Shown one piece after another: positions 26,241-35,210 of a stretch of DNA of 45,773 nucleotides. Every line of letters begins with the position of its first letter. Position 1 is the stretch's first letter. Made by a program: the position numbers and the translations under genes. Where the stretch lies: the NCBI GenBank assembly GCA_002454425.1, contig DKIV01000051.1, forward strand, positions 50,858 to 96,630, given 5' to 3'. The notes under the pieces were generated by a model that did no database searches, was not told the DNA's origin, and worked only from the letters and a program-made list of their open reading frames with translations. The stretch comes from Sphingobacteriaceae bacterium UBA6709 (lineage in GTDB: Bacteria; Bacteroidota; Bacteroidia; Sphingobacteriales; Sphingobacteriaceae).

Positions 26241-26294
26241 CAACATTTCTGCATGTACTATTACCGATAAACGCACTTTACAAAAATTAAACGA

Positions 26295-29200
26295 ATGTTA
26301 TCAATACGAATGAGCTTTTCCAGGCAGATCTTTGTGGCTATTATAGGCCTTGGTCTGTTGCAGGTAAGTGACCTGCAGGCACAAAAGAAAAATGTCGTTA
26401 AACCTATTCCGCCTCTTGCCGCTGACAGCAAGGGCAAACTGGTTTATACCGCAGACTCAGTAGGAAATAAAATTCCAGATTTCTCTTTTGCCGGTTACCG
26501 CGGGGGAGATCAGACAATTCCCAATATTCCTGTTAAAGTTGTCGTACCGGTTAGGGCTGGCGACGCCACAGTACGTATTCAGGCGGCTTTAGATTACGTG
26601 GGTTCGCTGCCGCTTGACAAGAATGGTTTCCGGGGTGCCGTTCTTCTGGAGAAAGGTAAATATGAAGTTAGCTCTACTCTCTTCATTAGAAATTCCGGCG
26701 TTGTTTTGCGGGGCTCAGGTATGCTCAACGGTCAAACGGTCTTGTTCGCACGCATGCGCGAGCGCGAGACCCTCATTAAGGTGCTCGGCAAAAACGATCG
26801 TGTCGAAGCTAAATCTGCCAATGTTTCCGATAAATATGTACCCGTGGGTTCAAGCACATTCAGCGTAGATAACCTCAATGGTATTAAAGTTGGCGACATG
26901 ATCACTATAAAACGTCCGTCAACGCAGCAGTGGATAAATAAGATCGGCGCATTTCACTTCGGAGGAGGCATTACCGCTCTTGGTTGGAAGCCGGGCGAGC
27001 GCGATATCTTTTGGGATCGTACTGTCAAAGCTGTGAATGGCAGCAGCATTACCGTGGATGCTCCTATAACAACAGCATTGGATGCTGTCTATGGCGGCGC
27101 TACTGTAGCAAAGCTTAGCTGGAATGGACTTCTCAATAATGTAGGCGTAGAAAATATCCGTTGTGTCTCAGATTACAATGCTGCTAATCCTAAAGATGAA
27201 GATCATAGCTGGATGGCGATAAGCATTGAAAATGCGCATAACGCCTGGGTTCGTCAAATGACAGCCGAGCACTTCGCAAGTTCGGCAGTGGCTGTACTTG
27301 AAACAGCATCCAAGGTTACCGTTGAAGATTGCAAATCACTCGCGCCAGTATCTGAAGTGGGAAATCAACGCCGCTTCGCGTTTTATACACTTGGTCAGCA
27401 GACACTTTTTCAGCGCTGCTATTCAGAGTCGGCGTATCATGATTTCGCTGTTGGTTTCGGAGCTACCGGTCCTAACGCCTTTGTGCAGTGTGAATCGCAT
27501 GGAGCTTTAAGCTTTAGCGGATCCATTGATAGCTGGGCATCAGGTATTCTTTTCGACATCGTAAATATCGACGGCCAGCGTCTCGTATATAAAGACCTGG
27601 AGCAAGATAAAAATGGCGCGGGCTGGGCTGCCGCAAACAGCATGTTCTGGCAATGCTCGGCGGCATTCATAGAATGTTACGCACCGCCAACGGCTATGAA
27701 CTGGGCGTATGGCAGCTGGTCGCAATTCCGCGGTGATGGCTATTGGAATAATTCCAACGAACATGTAAGTCCCCGCAGTCTCTACTACGCGCAACTCGCC
27801 GAACGTCTCGGCAAAGGTGCTGAAGAGCGGGCTCAGCTACTGGAAAACCCTACAGAAGCTTCAAGCAGTCCTCCTGTGAGCGTCGCTATGGAGCTGACAA
27901 AACTATCGGCGAAGCCGCATACGCAGATGACTGATTTTATTGATAGCGCTGCCTTCCGTAATCCTATTCCTGTAGGCGCGAAAGGCTTAAAGACAATTGA
28001 TCAGATTGGCTATAAGGAACCGGTGAAAGTCGTTGCCGGTCCCCCCATGCTCTTGCAGAATGGCTGGCTTTCCAGAGCGAACGCCGTTATAATCGGAGGA
28101 AGACATGAGGTGCCCTGGTGGAGAGGCAGTTTGCAGCCAAAAGAAGTAGCCGCTTCAAAACCTGCCATCACGCGCTTTGTTCCCGGACGTACAGGCCTTG
28201 GCTTGACCGATGATCTGAACGATGTCGTAGCATGGATGAAAAAAGAGCATGTTCTTTCTCTCGAACATAATTATGGATTATGGTATGATCGTCGTCGTGA
28301 CGACCACGAACGTATCCGTAGAATGGATGGGGAAGTATGGCCGCCGTTTTACGAACAACCTTTCGCCAGAAGTGGCGTATCCTCTGGTTGGGATGGTCTT
28401 AGTAAGTATGACCTTACAAAATATGATGGCTTCTACTGGAACAGATTGAAGCATTTCGCTGACCTTGCCGACCAAAACGGATTGGTACTTGTGCATCAGA
28501 ATTATTTTCAGCATAATATTATCGAAGCTGGAGCTCACTGGGTAGATGGGCCTTGGCGCACCGCCAACAATATCAATGGTAGCGGCTTCCCTGAACCTCC
28601 TCCCTTCGCTGGCGATAAGCGTATCTTCATGGCCGAGCAGTTTTATGATATCAACAACCCTGTTCGTCGCGAATATCACCGTAATTTCATCAGACAATGT
28701 CTGAATAATTTTAAAGATAACACGGGTGTTATTCAGTTGATCAGCGCTGAGTTCACAGGTCCTTTACATTTTGTACAGTTCTGGATTGATGTAATAAAAG
28801 AATGGGAGCAGGAGACAGGTAAGCATCCGATCATCGGTCTTAGTACCACCAAGGATGTGCAGGATGCCATTTTGGCTGACACACAACGAGCCGCGGTTGT
28901 CGACCTCATTGATATTCGTTACTGGCATTATCAGTTTAACGGAACGCCTTACACTCCCGAGGGAGGAAAGAATCTTGCTCCTCGTCAGCATGCGCGCTTA
29001 TTGAAGCCAAAGAGAAGTTCTTTTGAGCAGGTATATCGCGCGGTAAGTGAATATCATAGTAAATTCCCTGAAAAGGCTATCATGTATTCCGGCGATGGTT
29101 GGGATGCCTTTGGTTGGGCCTCATTTATGGCAGGTGGATCTATCGCTAAATTGCCAACAGCAACAGACTCAAAATTCCTGACTGCGGCTGCGTCCATGAA

Positions 29201-29450
29201 ACCACTTCCTGCAACGGGAGAAGGCGTTTATGCATTAAGCGGACAGGCCGGACAGATCTATTACGTAAAAAATGATCAGCCTTTAAATGTCGACCTTACT
29301 TCATTTCATGGTAGTTTTCAGTATGTTTGGATAAATCCTACTGATGGGAAGGCAGTTGCAAAGGCTACCAGGATTAAGGCTGGCACTAAGCAAAGTATAG
29401 CGAAACCCGTTAAAGGCGACGCTGTGTTGTGGCTAATGGCACTTAAATAA
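26295..29450 (+). CDS. Beta-helix plus TIM-barrel-like fusion protein (DUF6298-like)
   Basis: This 1051-residue exported protein (signal peptide ending at DLQAQ, about residue 30) has two large parts. Residues about 75-470 resemble a pectin-lyase-like right-handed beta-helix (GAVLLEKGKYEVSSTLFI, SWMAISIENAHNAWVRQM, FASSAVAVLETASKVTVEDC). Residues about 600-980 look like a TIM-barrel glycosidase: DVVAWMKKEHVLSLEHNYGLWYD, LVLVHQNYFQHNI, QLISAEFTGP with Glu819, VDLIDIRYWHYQ, and IMYSGDGWDAFGW with Asp934. The last 80 residues resemble the small C-terminal beta domain also seen in the adjacent GH140 protein. I recognise the second part as DUF6298-like; activity is unknown. It begins the compact enzyme run. 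The ATG at 26310 is an alternative start. Confidence 0.75.
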   Translation: MLSIRMSFSRQIFVAIIGLGLLQVSDLQAQKKNVVKPIPPLAADSKGKLVYTADSVGNKIPDFSFAGYRGGDQTIPNIPVKVVVPVRAGDATVRIQAALDYVGSLPLDKNGFRGAVLLEKGKYEVSSTLFIRNSGVVLRGSGMLNGQTVLFARMRERETLIKVLGKNDRVEAKSANVSDKYVPVGSSTFSVDNLNGIKVGDMITIKRPSTQQWINKIGAFHFGGGITALGWKPGERDIFWDRTVKAVNGSSITVDAPITTALDAVYGGATVAKLSWNGLLNNVGVENIRCVSDYNAANPKDEDHSWMAISIENAHNAWVRQMTAEHFASSAVAVLETASKVTVEDCKSLAPVSEVGNQRRFAFYTLGQQTLFQRCYSESAYHDFAVGFGATGPNAFVQCESHGALSFSGSIDSWASGILFDIVNIDGQRLVYKDLEQDKNGAGWAAANSMFWQCSAAFIECYAPPTAMNWAYGSWSQFRGDGYWNNSNEHVSPRSLYYAQLAERLGKGAEERAQLLENPTEASSSPPVSVAMELTKLSAKPHTQMTDFIDSAAFRNPIPVGAKGLKTIDQIGYKEPVKVVAGPPMLLQNGWLSRANAVIIGGRHEVPWWRGSLQPKEVAASKPAITRFVPGRTGLGLTDDLNDVVAWMKKEHVLSLEHNYGLWYDRRRDDHERIRRMDGEVWPPFYEQPFARSGVSSGWDGLSKYDLTKYDGFYWNRLKHFADLADQNGLVLVHQNYFQHNIIEAGAHWVDGPWRTANNINGSGFPEPPPFAGDKRIFMAEQFYDINNPVRREYHRNFIRQCLNNFKDNTGVIQLISAEFTGPLHFVQFWIDVIKEWEQETGKHPIIGLSTTKDVQDAILADTQRAAVVDLIDIRYWHYQFNGTPYTPEGGKNLAPRQHARLLKPKRSSFEQVYRAVSEYHSKFPEKAIMYSGDGWDAFGWASFMAGGSIAKLPTATDSKFLTAAASMKPLPATGEGVYALSGQAGQIYYVKNDQPLNVDLTSFHGSFQYVWINPTDGKAVAKATRIKAGTKQSIAKPVKGDAVLWLMALK

Positions 29451-29477
29451 CGAATCACACTTCATTGAATAAATAAA

Positions 29478-30887
29478 ATGTTTAAACACACCAACTTATT
29501 ATTCGCTTTATTAGCCTTGATGATTGCGGGATGCAGTCAGAACAAAAAGGCTGTCGAGTCGTCACCCGCGACGGGAACGCTGAAAGTTTCGGCAGACGGA
29601 AGGTACCTTGTTAAGGAAGACGGTTCTCCATTCTTCTGGCTCGGTGATACCGGCTGGTTGCTTTTCGGAAAGCTCACCCGGGAAGAAGCCGATCAGTATC
29701 TTGAAAAGAGAAAAGAGCAGGGATTCAACGTAGTTCAGGTAATGGTAATGCATACCGTTCCCGAGCATAACGTTTATGGCGACTCTGCCTCAGCAAAGAA
29801 CGATCTTTCCAAGCTCCGCATTACCGAAGGAAACGATCCAAAAGACTCCGTTCAGTATGATTATTGGGATCATGTTGACTATATGGTCGACAAGGCTGCA
29901 GAAAAAGGAATCTACATGGCCTTAGTACCGGTATGGGGATCTCCTGTGAAAGCCGGCCTTGTTACCGCTAAGCAGGCGGAAGCTTATGCTAAGTTCTTAG
30001 CAGAGCGTTATAAAAATCGTCCGAATATTATCTGGCTGAATGGCGGTGATATTAAAGGTAGCGACTCTATCAATGTATGGCAGGCTATCGGACGTACTCT
30101 TCGTAAGTACGATCCTAACCACCTGATCACTTTCCACCCTCGCGGAAGAACTACTTCTTCTGAGTGGTTCCACAAAGAACCTTGGTTAGACTTCAACATG
30201 TTCCAATCAGGACATCGTCGCTATGAGCAGGACACGTCAAAGAATGAAAAAAGACATTATGGCGAAGATAACTACAGATATATCCTTGAAGACTTTGCTC
30301 TGAAACCTGTGAAGCCTTCTATTGACGGTGAGCCTTCTTATGAAGATATTCCGCAAGGCCTTCATGATACATTGCAGCCTCGCTGGACAGATAGCGACGT
30401 GCGTCGTTACGCTTACTGGTCTGTATTCGCTGGTGGCTTTGGATACACTTACGGACAGAATTCTGTAATGCAATTCCATAATGCTAAAGACAAAAACAGT
30501 GCCTACGGATCTCATCGCTACTGGACAGAAGCAATCAATGATCCTGGTGCTAACCAGATGAAATATGTTAAGGAATTGATGTTGTCAAGACCTGTACTTG
30601 AGCGTGTTCCAGACCAGTCAATGGTTGCTGATCAGGGCGAGAAGTATAATTATATCGCTGCCACCAGAGGAAAGGAATATGCATTCCTATATACCTATAA
30701 TGGTCGTACATTTAAGGTAAATATGGGCAAGATCGCCGGCGATAAGGTAAAAGCTTCCTGGTTTAACCCTCGCGACGGTAAGATCCAGGACGCGGGAACA
30801 TTCGAAAATAAAGGTGTTCTCACCTTCGATCCTCCTGCTGATCAGAAGAATGGTAACGACTGGGTACTCATCCTTGATAAAAACTAA
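29478..30887 (+). CDS. Glycoside hydrolase family 140 lipoprotein (apiosidase family)
   Basis: The 469-residue protein has a lipobox at Cys19 (LMIAGC), a DUF4038-type TIM barrel (about 40-370: GRYLVKEDGSPFFWLGDTGW, FNVVQVMVMH, YMALVPVWGSPV) and the small C-terminal beta domain once called putative collagen-binding (about 385-469). Asp191 in IIWLNGGD and Glu285 in SIDGEPSYED sit where the GH140 acid/base and nucleophile are expected. The characterised GH140 enzyme cleaves apiose-galacturonate linkages in rhamnogalacturonan-II (from memory of the family). It starts 27 bases after the preceding gene. Confidence 0.86.
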   Translation: MFKHTNLLFALLALMIAGCSQNKKAVESSPATGTLKVSADGRYLVKEDGSPFFWLGDTGWLLFGKLTREEADQYLEKRKEQGFNVVQVMVMHTVPEHNVYGDSASAKNDLSKLRITEGNDPKDSVQYDYWDHVDYMVDKAAEKGIYMALVPVWGSPVKAGLVTAKQAEAYAKFLAERYKNRPNIIWLNGGDIKGSDSINVWQAIGRTLRKYDPNHLITFHPRGRTTSSEWFHKEPWLDFNMFQSGHRRYEQDTSKNEKRHYGEDNYRYILEDFALKPVKPSIDGEPSYEDIPQGLHDTLQPRWTDSDVRRYAYWSVFAGGFGYTYGQNSVMQFHNAKDKNSAYGSHRYWTEAINDPGANQMKYVKELMLSRPVLERVPDQSMVADQGEKYNYIAATRGKEYAFLYTYNGRTFKVNMGKIAGDKVKASWFNPRDGKIQDAGTFENKGVLTFDPPADQKNGNDWVLILDKN

Positions 30888-30898
30888 GCTTTTAATAT

Positions 30899-30934
30899 AA
30901 GTACCTCTGGTATATGCCGGAGGTACTTTTCTAT
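30899..30934 (+). terminator. Terminator-like hairpin between GH140 and GH43-like genes
   Basis: AAGTACCTC (30899-30907) pairs with GAGGTACTT (30920-30928), followed by TTCTATTTT. It overlaps an upstream in-frame ATG (30914) that could extend the next gene, which is why 30944 is the better start. It may only partly reduce expression of the downstream genes. Confidence 0.7.
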
Positions 30935-30943
30935 TTTACTGTT

Positions 30944-31873
30944 ATGAATAGATTTTTGAGACAGGCAACTTTATTGATGCCGGTTTTTTTTCTTTTTTTA
31001 ACCGGCTGTACCAAAGAGATGTATGTTTACAGCTCTTTCCACGAGCCTGCTGACGGAGGACTGCGTTTGTTGTACAGCAAGGATGGCTATCATTGGAACG
31101 ATTTAAATCATGTTTTCCTGAAGCCTGAAGTCGGTGATCAAAAGATCATGCGTGACCCCTCGGTTGTTAAGGGACCAGATGGCACTTATCACATGGTTTG
31201 GACCTCCGGATGGAAAGGTACTAAAGGCTTTGGATATGCCAGCTCCAAAGATATGATCCATTGGACTCCCCAACGTAACCTGGAGGTTATGTACAATGAG
31301 CCTTCAACAGTCAATGTATGGGCTCCAGAGTTGTTCTACGACGATGTCGAGCATCAGTTCATTATCATCTGGGCTTCCACAATCCCTCACCGTTTCCCTA
31401 AAGGACAGGAGGATGAGAATAACAACCATCGCATGTACTACACCACTACCAAGGATTTCAATACTTTCAGTCCCACAAAGCTGTTCTTTGATCCTGGGTT
31501 TAGTGTGATCGACTGTGTGATCCTGAAAGAAGCCAAAGACAAATATGTACTGGTATTGAAGGATAATACAAGGCCGAATCGTAATATCAAAGTAGCCTTT
31601 AGCAATAAAGCGTTGGGTCCATATACCAATGTGTCGGCTCCTTTTACAGATAAGCTTACGGAAGGTCCTTCAGTGGTACACCCCGGTAAAGAGTGGCTGA
31701 TATATTTTGATTCCTATGGAACAAAAACCTTTGAAGCCGTAAAGACATACGATTTTAAAACCTTCAGCAGTGCTGCGGGACAAATTGGCGTGCCTGAAGG
31801 GCATAAACACGGAACTATCTTTAAGATGTCTGCAAAGCAGGTTAAAGCACTGATTGCGGAATCTAAAAAGTAA
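30944..31873 (+). CDS. GH43-like five-bladed beta-propeller lipoprotein
   Basis: From the ATG at 30944 the protein has 309 residues and a lipobox at Cys22 (FLTGC). Clan GH-F features are visible: MRDPSVVKGPDGTYHMVWTS (Asp71 as candidate base), VNVWAPELFYD near 124-133, VIDCVILK (Asp190 as candidate pKa modulator) and LTEGPSVV (Glu240 as candidate acid). Family members release arabinofuranose, xylose or galactose. It lies 10 bases before the next gene, in one operon. Confidence 0.82.
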   Translation: MNRFLRQATLLMPVFFLFLTGCTKEMYVYSSFHEPADGGLRLLYSKDGYHWNDLNHVFLKPEVGDQKIMRDPSVVKGPDGTYHMVWTSGWKGTKGFGYASSKDMIHWTPQRNLEVMYNEPSTVNVWAPELFYDDVEHQFIIIWASTIPHRFPKGQEDENNNHRMYYTTTKDFNTFSPTKLFFDPGFSVIDCVILKEAKDKYVLVLKDNTRPNRNIKVAFSNKALGPYTNVSAPFTDKLTEGPSVVHPGKEWLIYFDSYGTKTFEAVKTYDFKTFSSAAGQIGVPEGHKHGTIFKMSAKQVKALIAESKK

Positions 31874-31883
31874 ACACATACAT

Positions 31884-33752
31884 ATGAAAAATAAAAATAT
31901 TTCTGTACTTCACAATGCCGGTCGCGGGCTTCTTGCTTCCGCCTTCCTGGGCTTGTCCATGTTTGCGGCGAATGCGCAGGATACAGTGAAATACACTGGT
32001 TCAACACTTTCTAATGTAGATTATCATCACGGCCAGCTGACTCCTGCCGTAGGTGTCCATAATATTCAGGTATTGCGCGCAAACAGGGAACATCCTGAGT
32101 TTGCCGGAGGCATGAACTGGACATATAATCATCAGCCCATGCTTGCCTACTGGAATAATACATTCTTCCTTGAGTTTCTCAGCGACCCTGTTGGTGAGCA
32201 CATTCCTCCCGGTAAGACCTTTCTGATGACTTCTAAAGATGGATATTCATGGTCCGACCCCAAGGTCGTATTCCCTGAATATAAGCTTCCTGATGGTTAC
32301 CAAAAGGAAGGTGTACCGGTAGTAGCAAAAGATTTGTATGCGGTGATGCACCAGCGCATGGGTTTCTACGTAAGTAAGAAAACTAACAAACTGCTCGTGC
32401 TAGGCTACTATGGTATAGCTATGGACGCTAAAGATGATCCTAATGACGGTAAAGGAATAGGTAGGGTAGTGCGCGAAGTGTATGCCGACGGAAAATATGG
32501 CCCCATCTATTTCATTCGTCCTAATAAATCATGGAAAATGCTGAAAGGCGATTTTCCGATGTTTAATAAGAGTAAGGATAAAGCCTTCGTTGCCGCGTGT
32601 AACGAGCTGCTGGCAACGCCTCTTGTTACACAGCAATGGGTAGAAGAAGCCGATCGTGATGATCCATTGATTCACTTGCAGCGTCCTATCAAGGCATTCT
32701 GCTATTACCATCTTGATAATGGTAAATATGTAGGTTTGTGGAAACACGCCCTGACCTCTGTAAGTAACGATGCCGGTAAAACATGGCAATATAATCCTTT
32801 ACGCGCTCCCGGATTCGTAAATAGCAATGCTAAGATCTGGGGTCAGCGCACTTCTGATGGTAGATTTGCTACAGTATATAATCCTTCGGAATTCCGCTGG
32901 CCACTAGCGGTTTCTACCAGCGATGATGGTCTTAATTATAAAGATCTGCTCTTGGTTAACGGAGAAATATCTTCTATGCGCTATGGCGGTAATTACAAGT
33001 CCTACGGTCCTCAGTATGTGCGTGGTATCGCTGAAGGTAATGGAACACCTCCCGATGGAAATATGTGGGTTGGATATAGCGTAAACAAAGAGGATATCTG
33101 GGTAGCTAAAGTTCCCGTTCCTGTGCGCTCTACTGTGACGGGTCCTGTAAATGAAGTGTTCAATTCGCTTCCCGCGGGACAGGAGCTTAACTTCTGGAAT
33201 TATAACAGCGGTCAATGGACTCCTGTAAAGATCAGCAAAGATGCTACCGGTACCAAGGTGCTGCAACTAAGTGATAAAGATCCTTATGACTTTGCCAAGG
33301 CTGAGCGTGTAATTGAAGCAGCTGCTCATGGTTCCATTGAGTTTAGCGTTACTCCGCAGCAGAATGACACTGGTCTTATGCATATCGAATTACAGGATGA
33401 GCGTGGCACTGCAGCCGTTCGCCTTATCTTCGATAACGATGGTCAGCTGAAATATAAAGCAGGTTACCGGAATACAGGTATTACAAAGTATGAGGCTGGC
33501 AAAGCACTCGATATAAAGATCGATTATAATACCGCTACGCGCTCATGCGTTATATTCGTAAATGGTGAGAATAAGGGACCAAGAATATTCTTCGCCCCGA
33601 TACACAAGGTGGCTCGTGTAACTTTCCGCACCGGCGAGTTACGCAGATTCCCTGACGCTGATACACCAACAGATCAGAGCTTCGATCTGAAAAATCCGGG
33701 AACGCCTGTAAAAGAAGCTGTATTTAACATAAAATCGTTCACCGCGAAATAG
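31884..33752 (+). CDS. Exported beta-propeller with C-terminal concanavalin-like domain, function unassigned
   Basis: From the ATG at 31884 the protein has 622 residues with a signal peptide ending at about residue 31 (ANAQ). The N-terminal part (about 45-415) is a sialidase-like propeller with Asp-box-type repeats such as SKDGYSWSDP (117-126), SNDAGKTWQYNP and TSDDGLNYKD. The C-terminal part (about 425-622) looks like a concanavalin/LamG-type sandwich (VIEAAAHGSIEFSVTP, GTAAVRLIFDNDGQLKY, DIKIDYNTATRSCVIFVNGE). No known catalytic triad is recognisable. It may be a glycosidase of an unnamed propeller family. An upstream TTG in the previous gene is rejected as a start. Confidence 0.72.
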   Translation: MKNKNISVLHNAGRGLLASAFLGLSMFAANAQDTVKYTGSTLSNVDYHHGQLTPAVGVHNIQVLRANREHPEFAGGMNWTYNHQPMLAYWNNTFFLEFLSDPVGEHIPPGKTFLMTSKDGYSWSDPKVVFPEYKLPDGYQKEGVPVVAKDLYAVMHQRMGFYVSKKTNKLLVLGYYGIAMDAKDDPNDGKGIGRVVREVYADGKYGPIYFIRPNKSWKMLKGDFPMFNKSKDKAFVAACNELLATPLVTQQWVEEADRDDPLIHLQRPIKAFCYYHLDNGKYVGLWKHALTSVSNDAGKTWQYNPLRAPGFVNSNAKIWGQRTSDGRFATVYNPSEFRWPLAVSTSDDGLNYKDLLLVNGEISSMRYGGNYKSYGPQYVRGIAEGNGTPPDGNMWVGYSVNKEDIWVAKVPVPVRSTVTGPVNEVFNSLPAGQELNFWNYNSGQWTPVKISKDATGTKVLQLSDKDPYDFAKAERVIEAAAHGSIEFSVTPQQNDTGLMHIELQDERGTAAVRLIFDNDGQLKYKAGYRNTGITKYEAGKALDIKIDYNTATRSCVIFVNGENKGPRIFFAPIHKVARVTFRTGELRRFPDADTPTDQSFDLKNPGTPVKEAVFNIKSFTAK

Positions 33753-35204
33753 ATGAATCTTAAAAACTGTATAGGACTGATGCTCGGGATTTTCTTATCC
33801 CGGGCATCAAGTGCCGAAGTCGTTCTTCCTCGAATCCTGGGAAATAATATGGTGTTACAGCGCGACAAGCCTGTATGCATCTGGGGTACCGCCGCGGCAG
33901 GCGAGCAGGTAACAGTAGATTTCTCAGGACAATCCCGCAAAGCCGCTGCCGATGCACAGGGAAACTGGAAGGTGATGCTGGCGCCCATGAAAGCTTCTGC
34001 GCAGGGTGCTACCATGACTATTCAGGGTACTAATACCATCACGCTCAGTAATATCCTTGTGGGAGAGGTCTGGATATGTTCAGGCCAGTCGAACATGGAA
34101 TTTACTATGCGTAAGAACAGTAAGATGAAACGCCTTCCTATGGACGGACAGAATCCCATCGATGAGCTCGAGTATGCCCGCAATCCCGAAATACGCATCT
34201 TCCTGGTAAATCGTAAACAACAAATAAAGCCAGATCCCCTGCATAAAGGTTGGGAAGAGGCTCGTGATTCAGCACTACGTGTGTTTTCGGCTCCGGGGTA
34301 TTTTTTTGCCAAGGAACTGTATAGTAGATTGCATGTGCCTATCGGCATGATCTCCTCGGCGATTCCGGGAAGTGCTATTGAGCCCTGGATTCCTGCAGAA
34401 GCCTTTAAGGCTTCTGCCTACTTCAAAGATAAGAAAGTCGGTAATGATCCCGGAAAGTTCTATCAGCCTATGATCCGTCCGCTGGCGCCTTATACCATTA
34501 AAGGTTTCTTATGGTATCAGGGTGAAACAAACTGCTTCCTGGGCGAACGACTCGATTATACCCATAAGATGGAGACGCTCATTAATCGCTGGCGCCACGA
34601 CTGGGGATCAGCGAAACTTCCTTTCTATTACGTCCAGATCGCGCCTTTCAAATATTCTAAGTCAGAAAGTATGAAGGAACCGCGCACGGAACAAGGTTTG
34701 CCGGAATTCCGCGAAGCACAAACCGCCATCCTTAAAATGCGGCATACCGGCGTCATTGTCACCACCGACCTGTGCTACAACCTTGATGATATTCATCCTT
34801 CGTATAAGTGGGAGATCGGTCGTCGCTTAGCCTTGCAGGCTGCCTCGAAGACGTATGGTCAGAAACTGGTAGCTGACGGACCCATCTTCAAGAAAATGAA
34901 GGTGAAGAAGAATGAGGCTGTATTGTCGTTCTCCTCCGTAGGATCGGGATTGATCAGTAAGGATGGAAAAGATCTTAGCGATTTTCTCATTGCTGGCGAG
35001 GATAAGGTATTTGTGCCTGCTCACGCTGAAATTCAAGGTGATAAGCTCATTGTTTCAGCCCCCGGAGTAAATCACCCGCAGGCAGTACGCTTTGCCTGGA
35101 CGGAAACCGCGCAGCCTAATCTTTTTAATAAGGAAGGCTTACCCGCACGTCCTTTCAGAACTGATAACGTTCTCGTAGATAAGTTTAAACCCGCACACTA
35201 TTAA
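33753..35204 (+). CDS. SGNH-type esterase (sialate O-acetylesterase-like)
   Basis: This 483-residue exported protein has a signal peptide (about 1-21), an N-terminal beta domain (VVLPRILGNNMVLQRDKPV), and an SGNH hydrolase core with the nucleophile Ser113 in CSGQSNMEF, the oxyanion region FLWYQGETN (about 252-260) and the Asp346/His348 pair in LDDIHPSYK. It probably removes acetyl esters from sugars of the target glycan. The stop of the previous gene and this ATG are contiguous (TAGATG), indicating translational coupling. A strong hairpin lies inside the signal-peptide codons (33779-33808). Confidence 0.88.
   Translation: MNLKNCIGLMLGIFLSRASSAEVVLPRILGNNMVLQRDKPVCIWGTAAAGEQVTVDFSGQSRKAAADAQGNWKVMLAPMKASAQGATMTIQGTNTITLSNILVGEVWICSGQSNMEFTMRKNSKMKRLPMDGQNPIDELEYARNPEIRIFLVNRKQQIKPDPLHKGWEEARDSALRVFSAPGYFFAKELYSRLHVPIGMISSAIPGSAIEPWIPAEAFKASAYFKDKKVGNDPGKFYQPMIRPLAPYTIKGFLWYQGETNCFLGERLDYTHKMETLINRWRHDWGSAKLPFYYVQIAPFKYSKSESMKEPRTEQGLPEFREAQTAILKMRHTGVIVTTDLCYNLDDIHPSYKWEIGRRLALQAASKTYGQKLVADGPIFKKMKVKKNEAVLSFSSVGSGLISKDGKDLSDFLIAGEDKVFVPAHAEIQGDKLIVSAPGVNHPQAVRFAWTETAQPNLFNKEGLPARPFRTDNVLVDKFKPAHY
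33779..33808 (+). other. Strong hairpin inside the esterase signal-peptide codons
   Basis: GATGCTCGGGAT (33779-33790) pairs with ATCCCGGGCATC (33797-33808), 12 bp with one G-T wobble and a 6-base loop TTTCTT, starting 27 bases after the esterase ATG. There is no T-run behind it, so it is not a classical terminator. It could be an mRNA stability or processing element, or slow translation at a coupled start. Confidence 0.6.
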
Positions 35205-35210
35205 TAAATA

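Larger units (their letters stand above)
25944..26294 (+). promoter_or_regulatory. Control region upstream of the large enzyme operon
   Basis: No gene is seen in this stretch. It holds a full TACCTTTG -7 element at 26066-26073, followed by a GC-rich, multi-helix segment (annotated separately, 26080-26240) and about 50 AT-rich bases before the next start codon. Confidence 0.5.

Noticed and set aside
30914..30943. Upstream start of the GH43-like protein
   Set aside because: It overlaps a terminator hairpin and would hide the lipoprotein signal that begins at the ATG at 30944.
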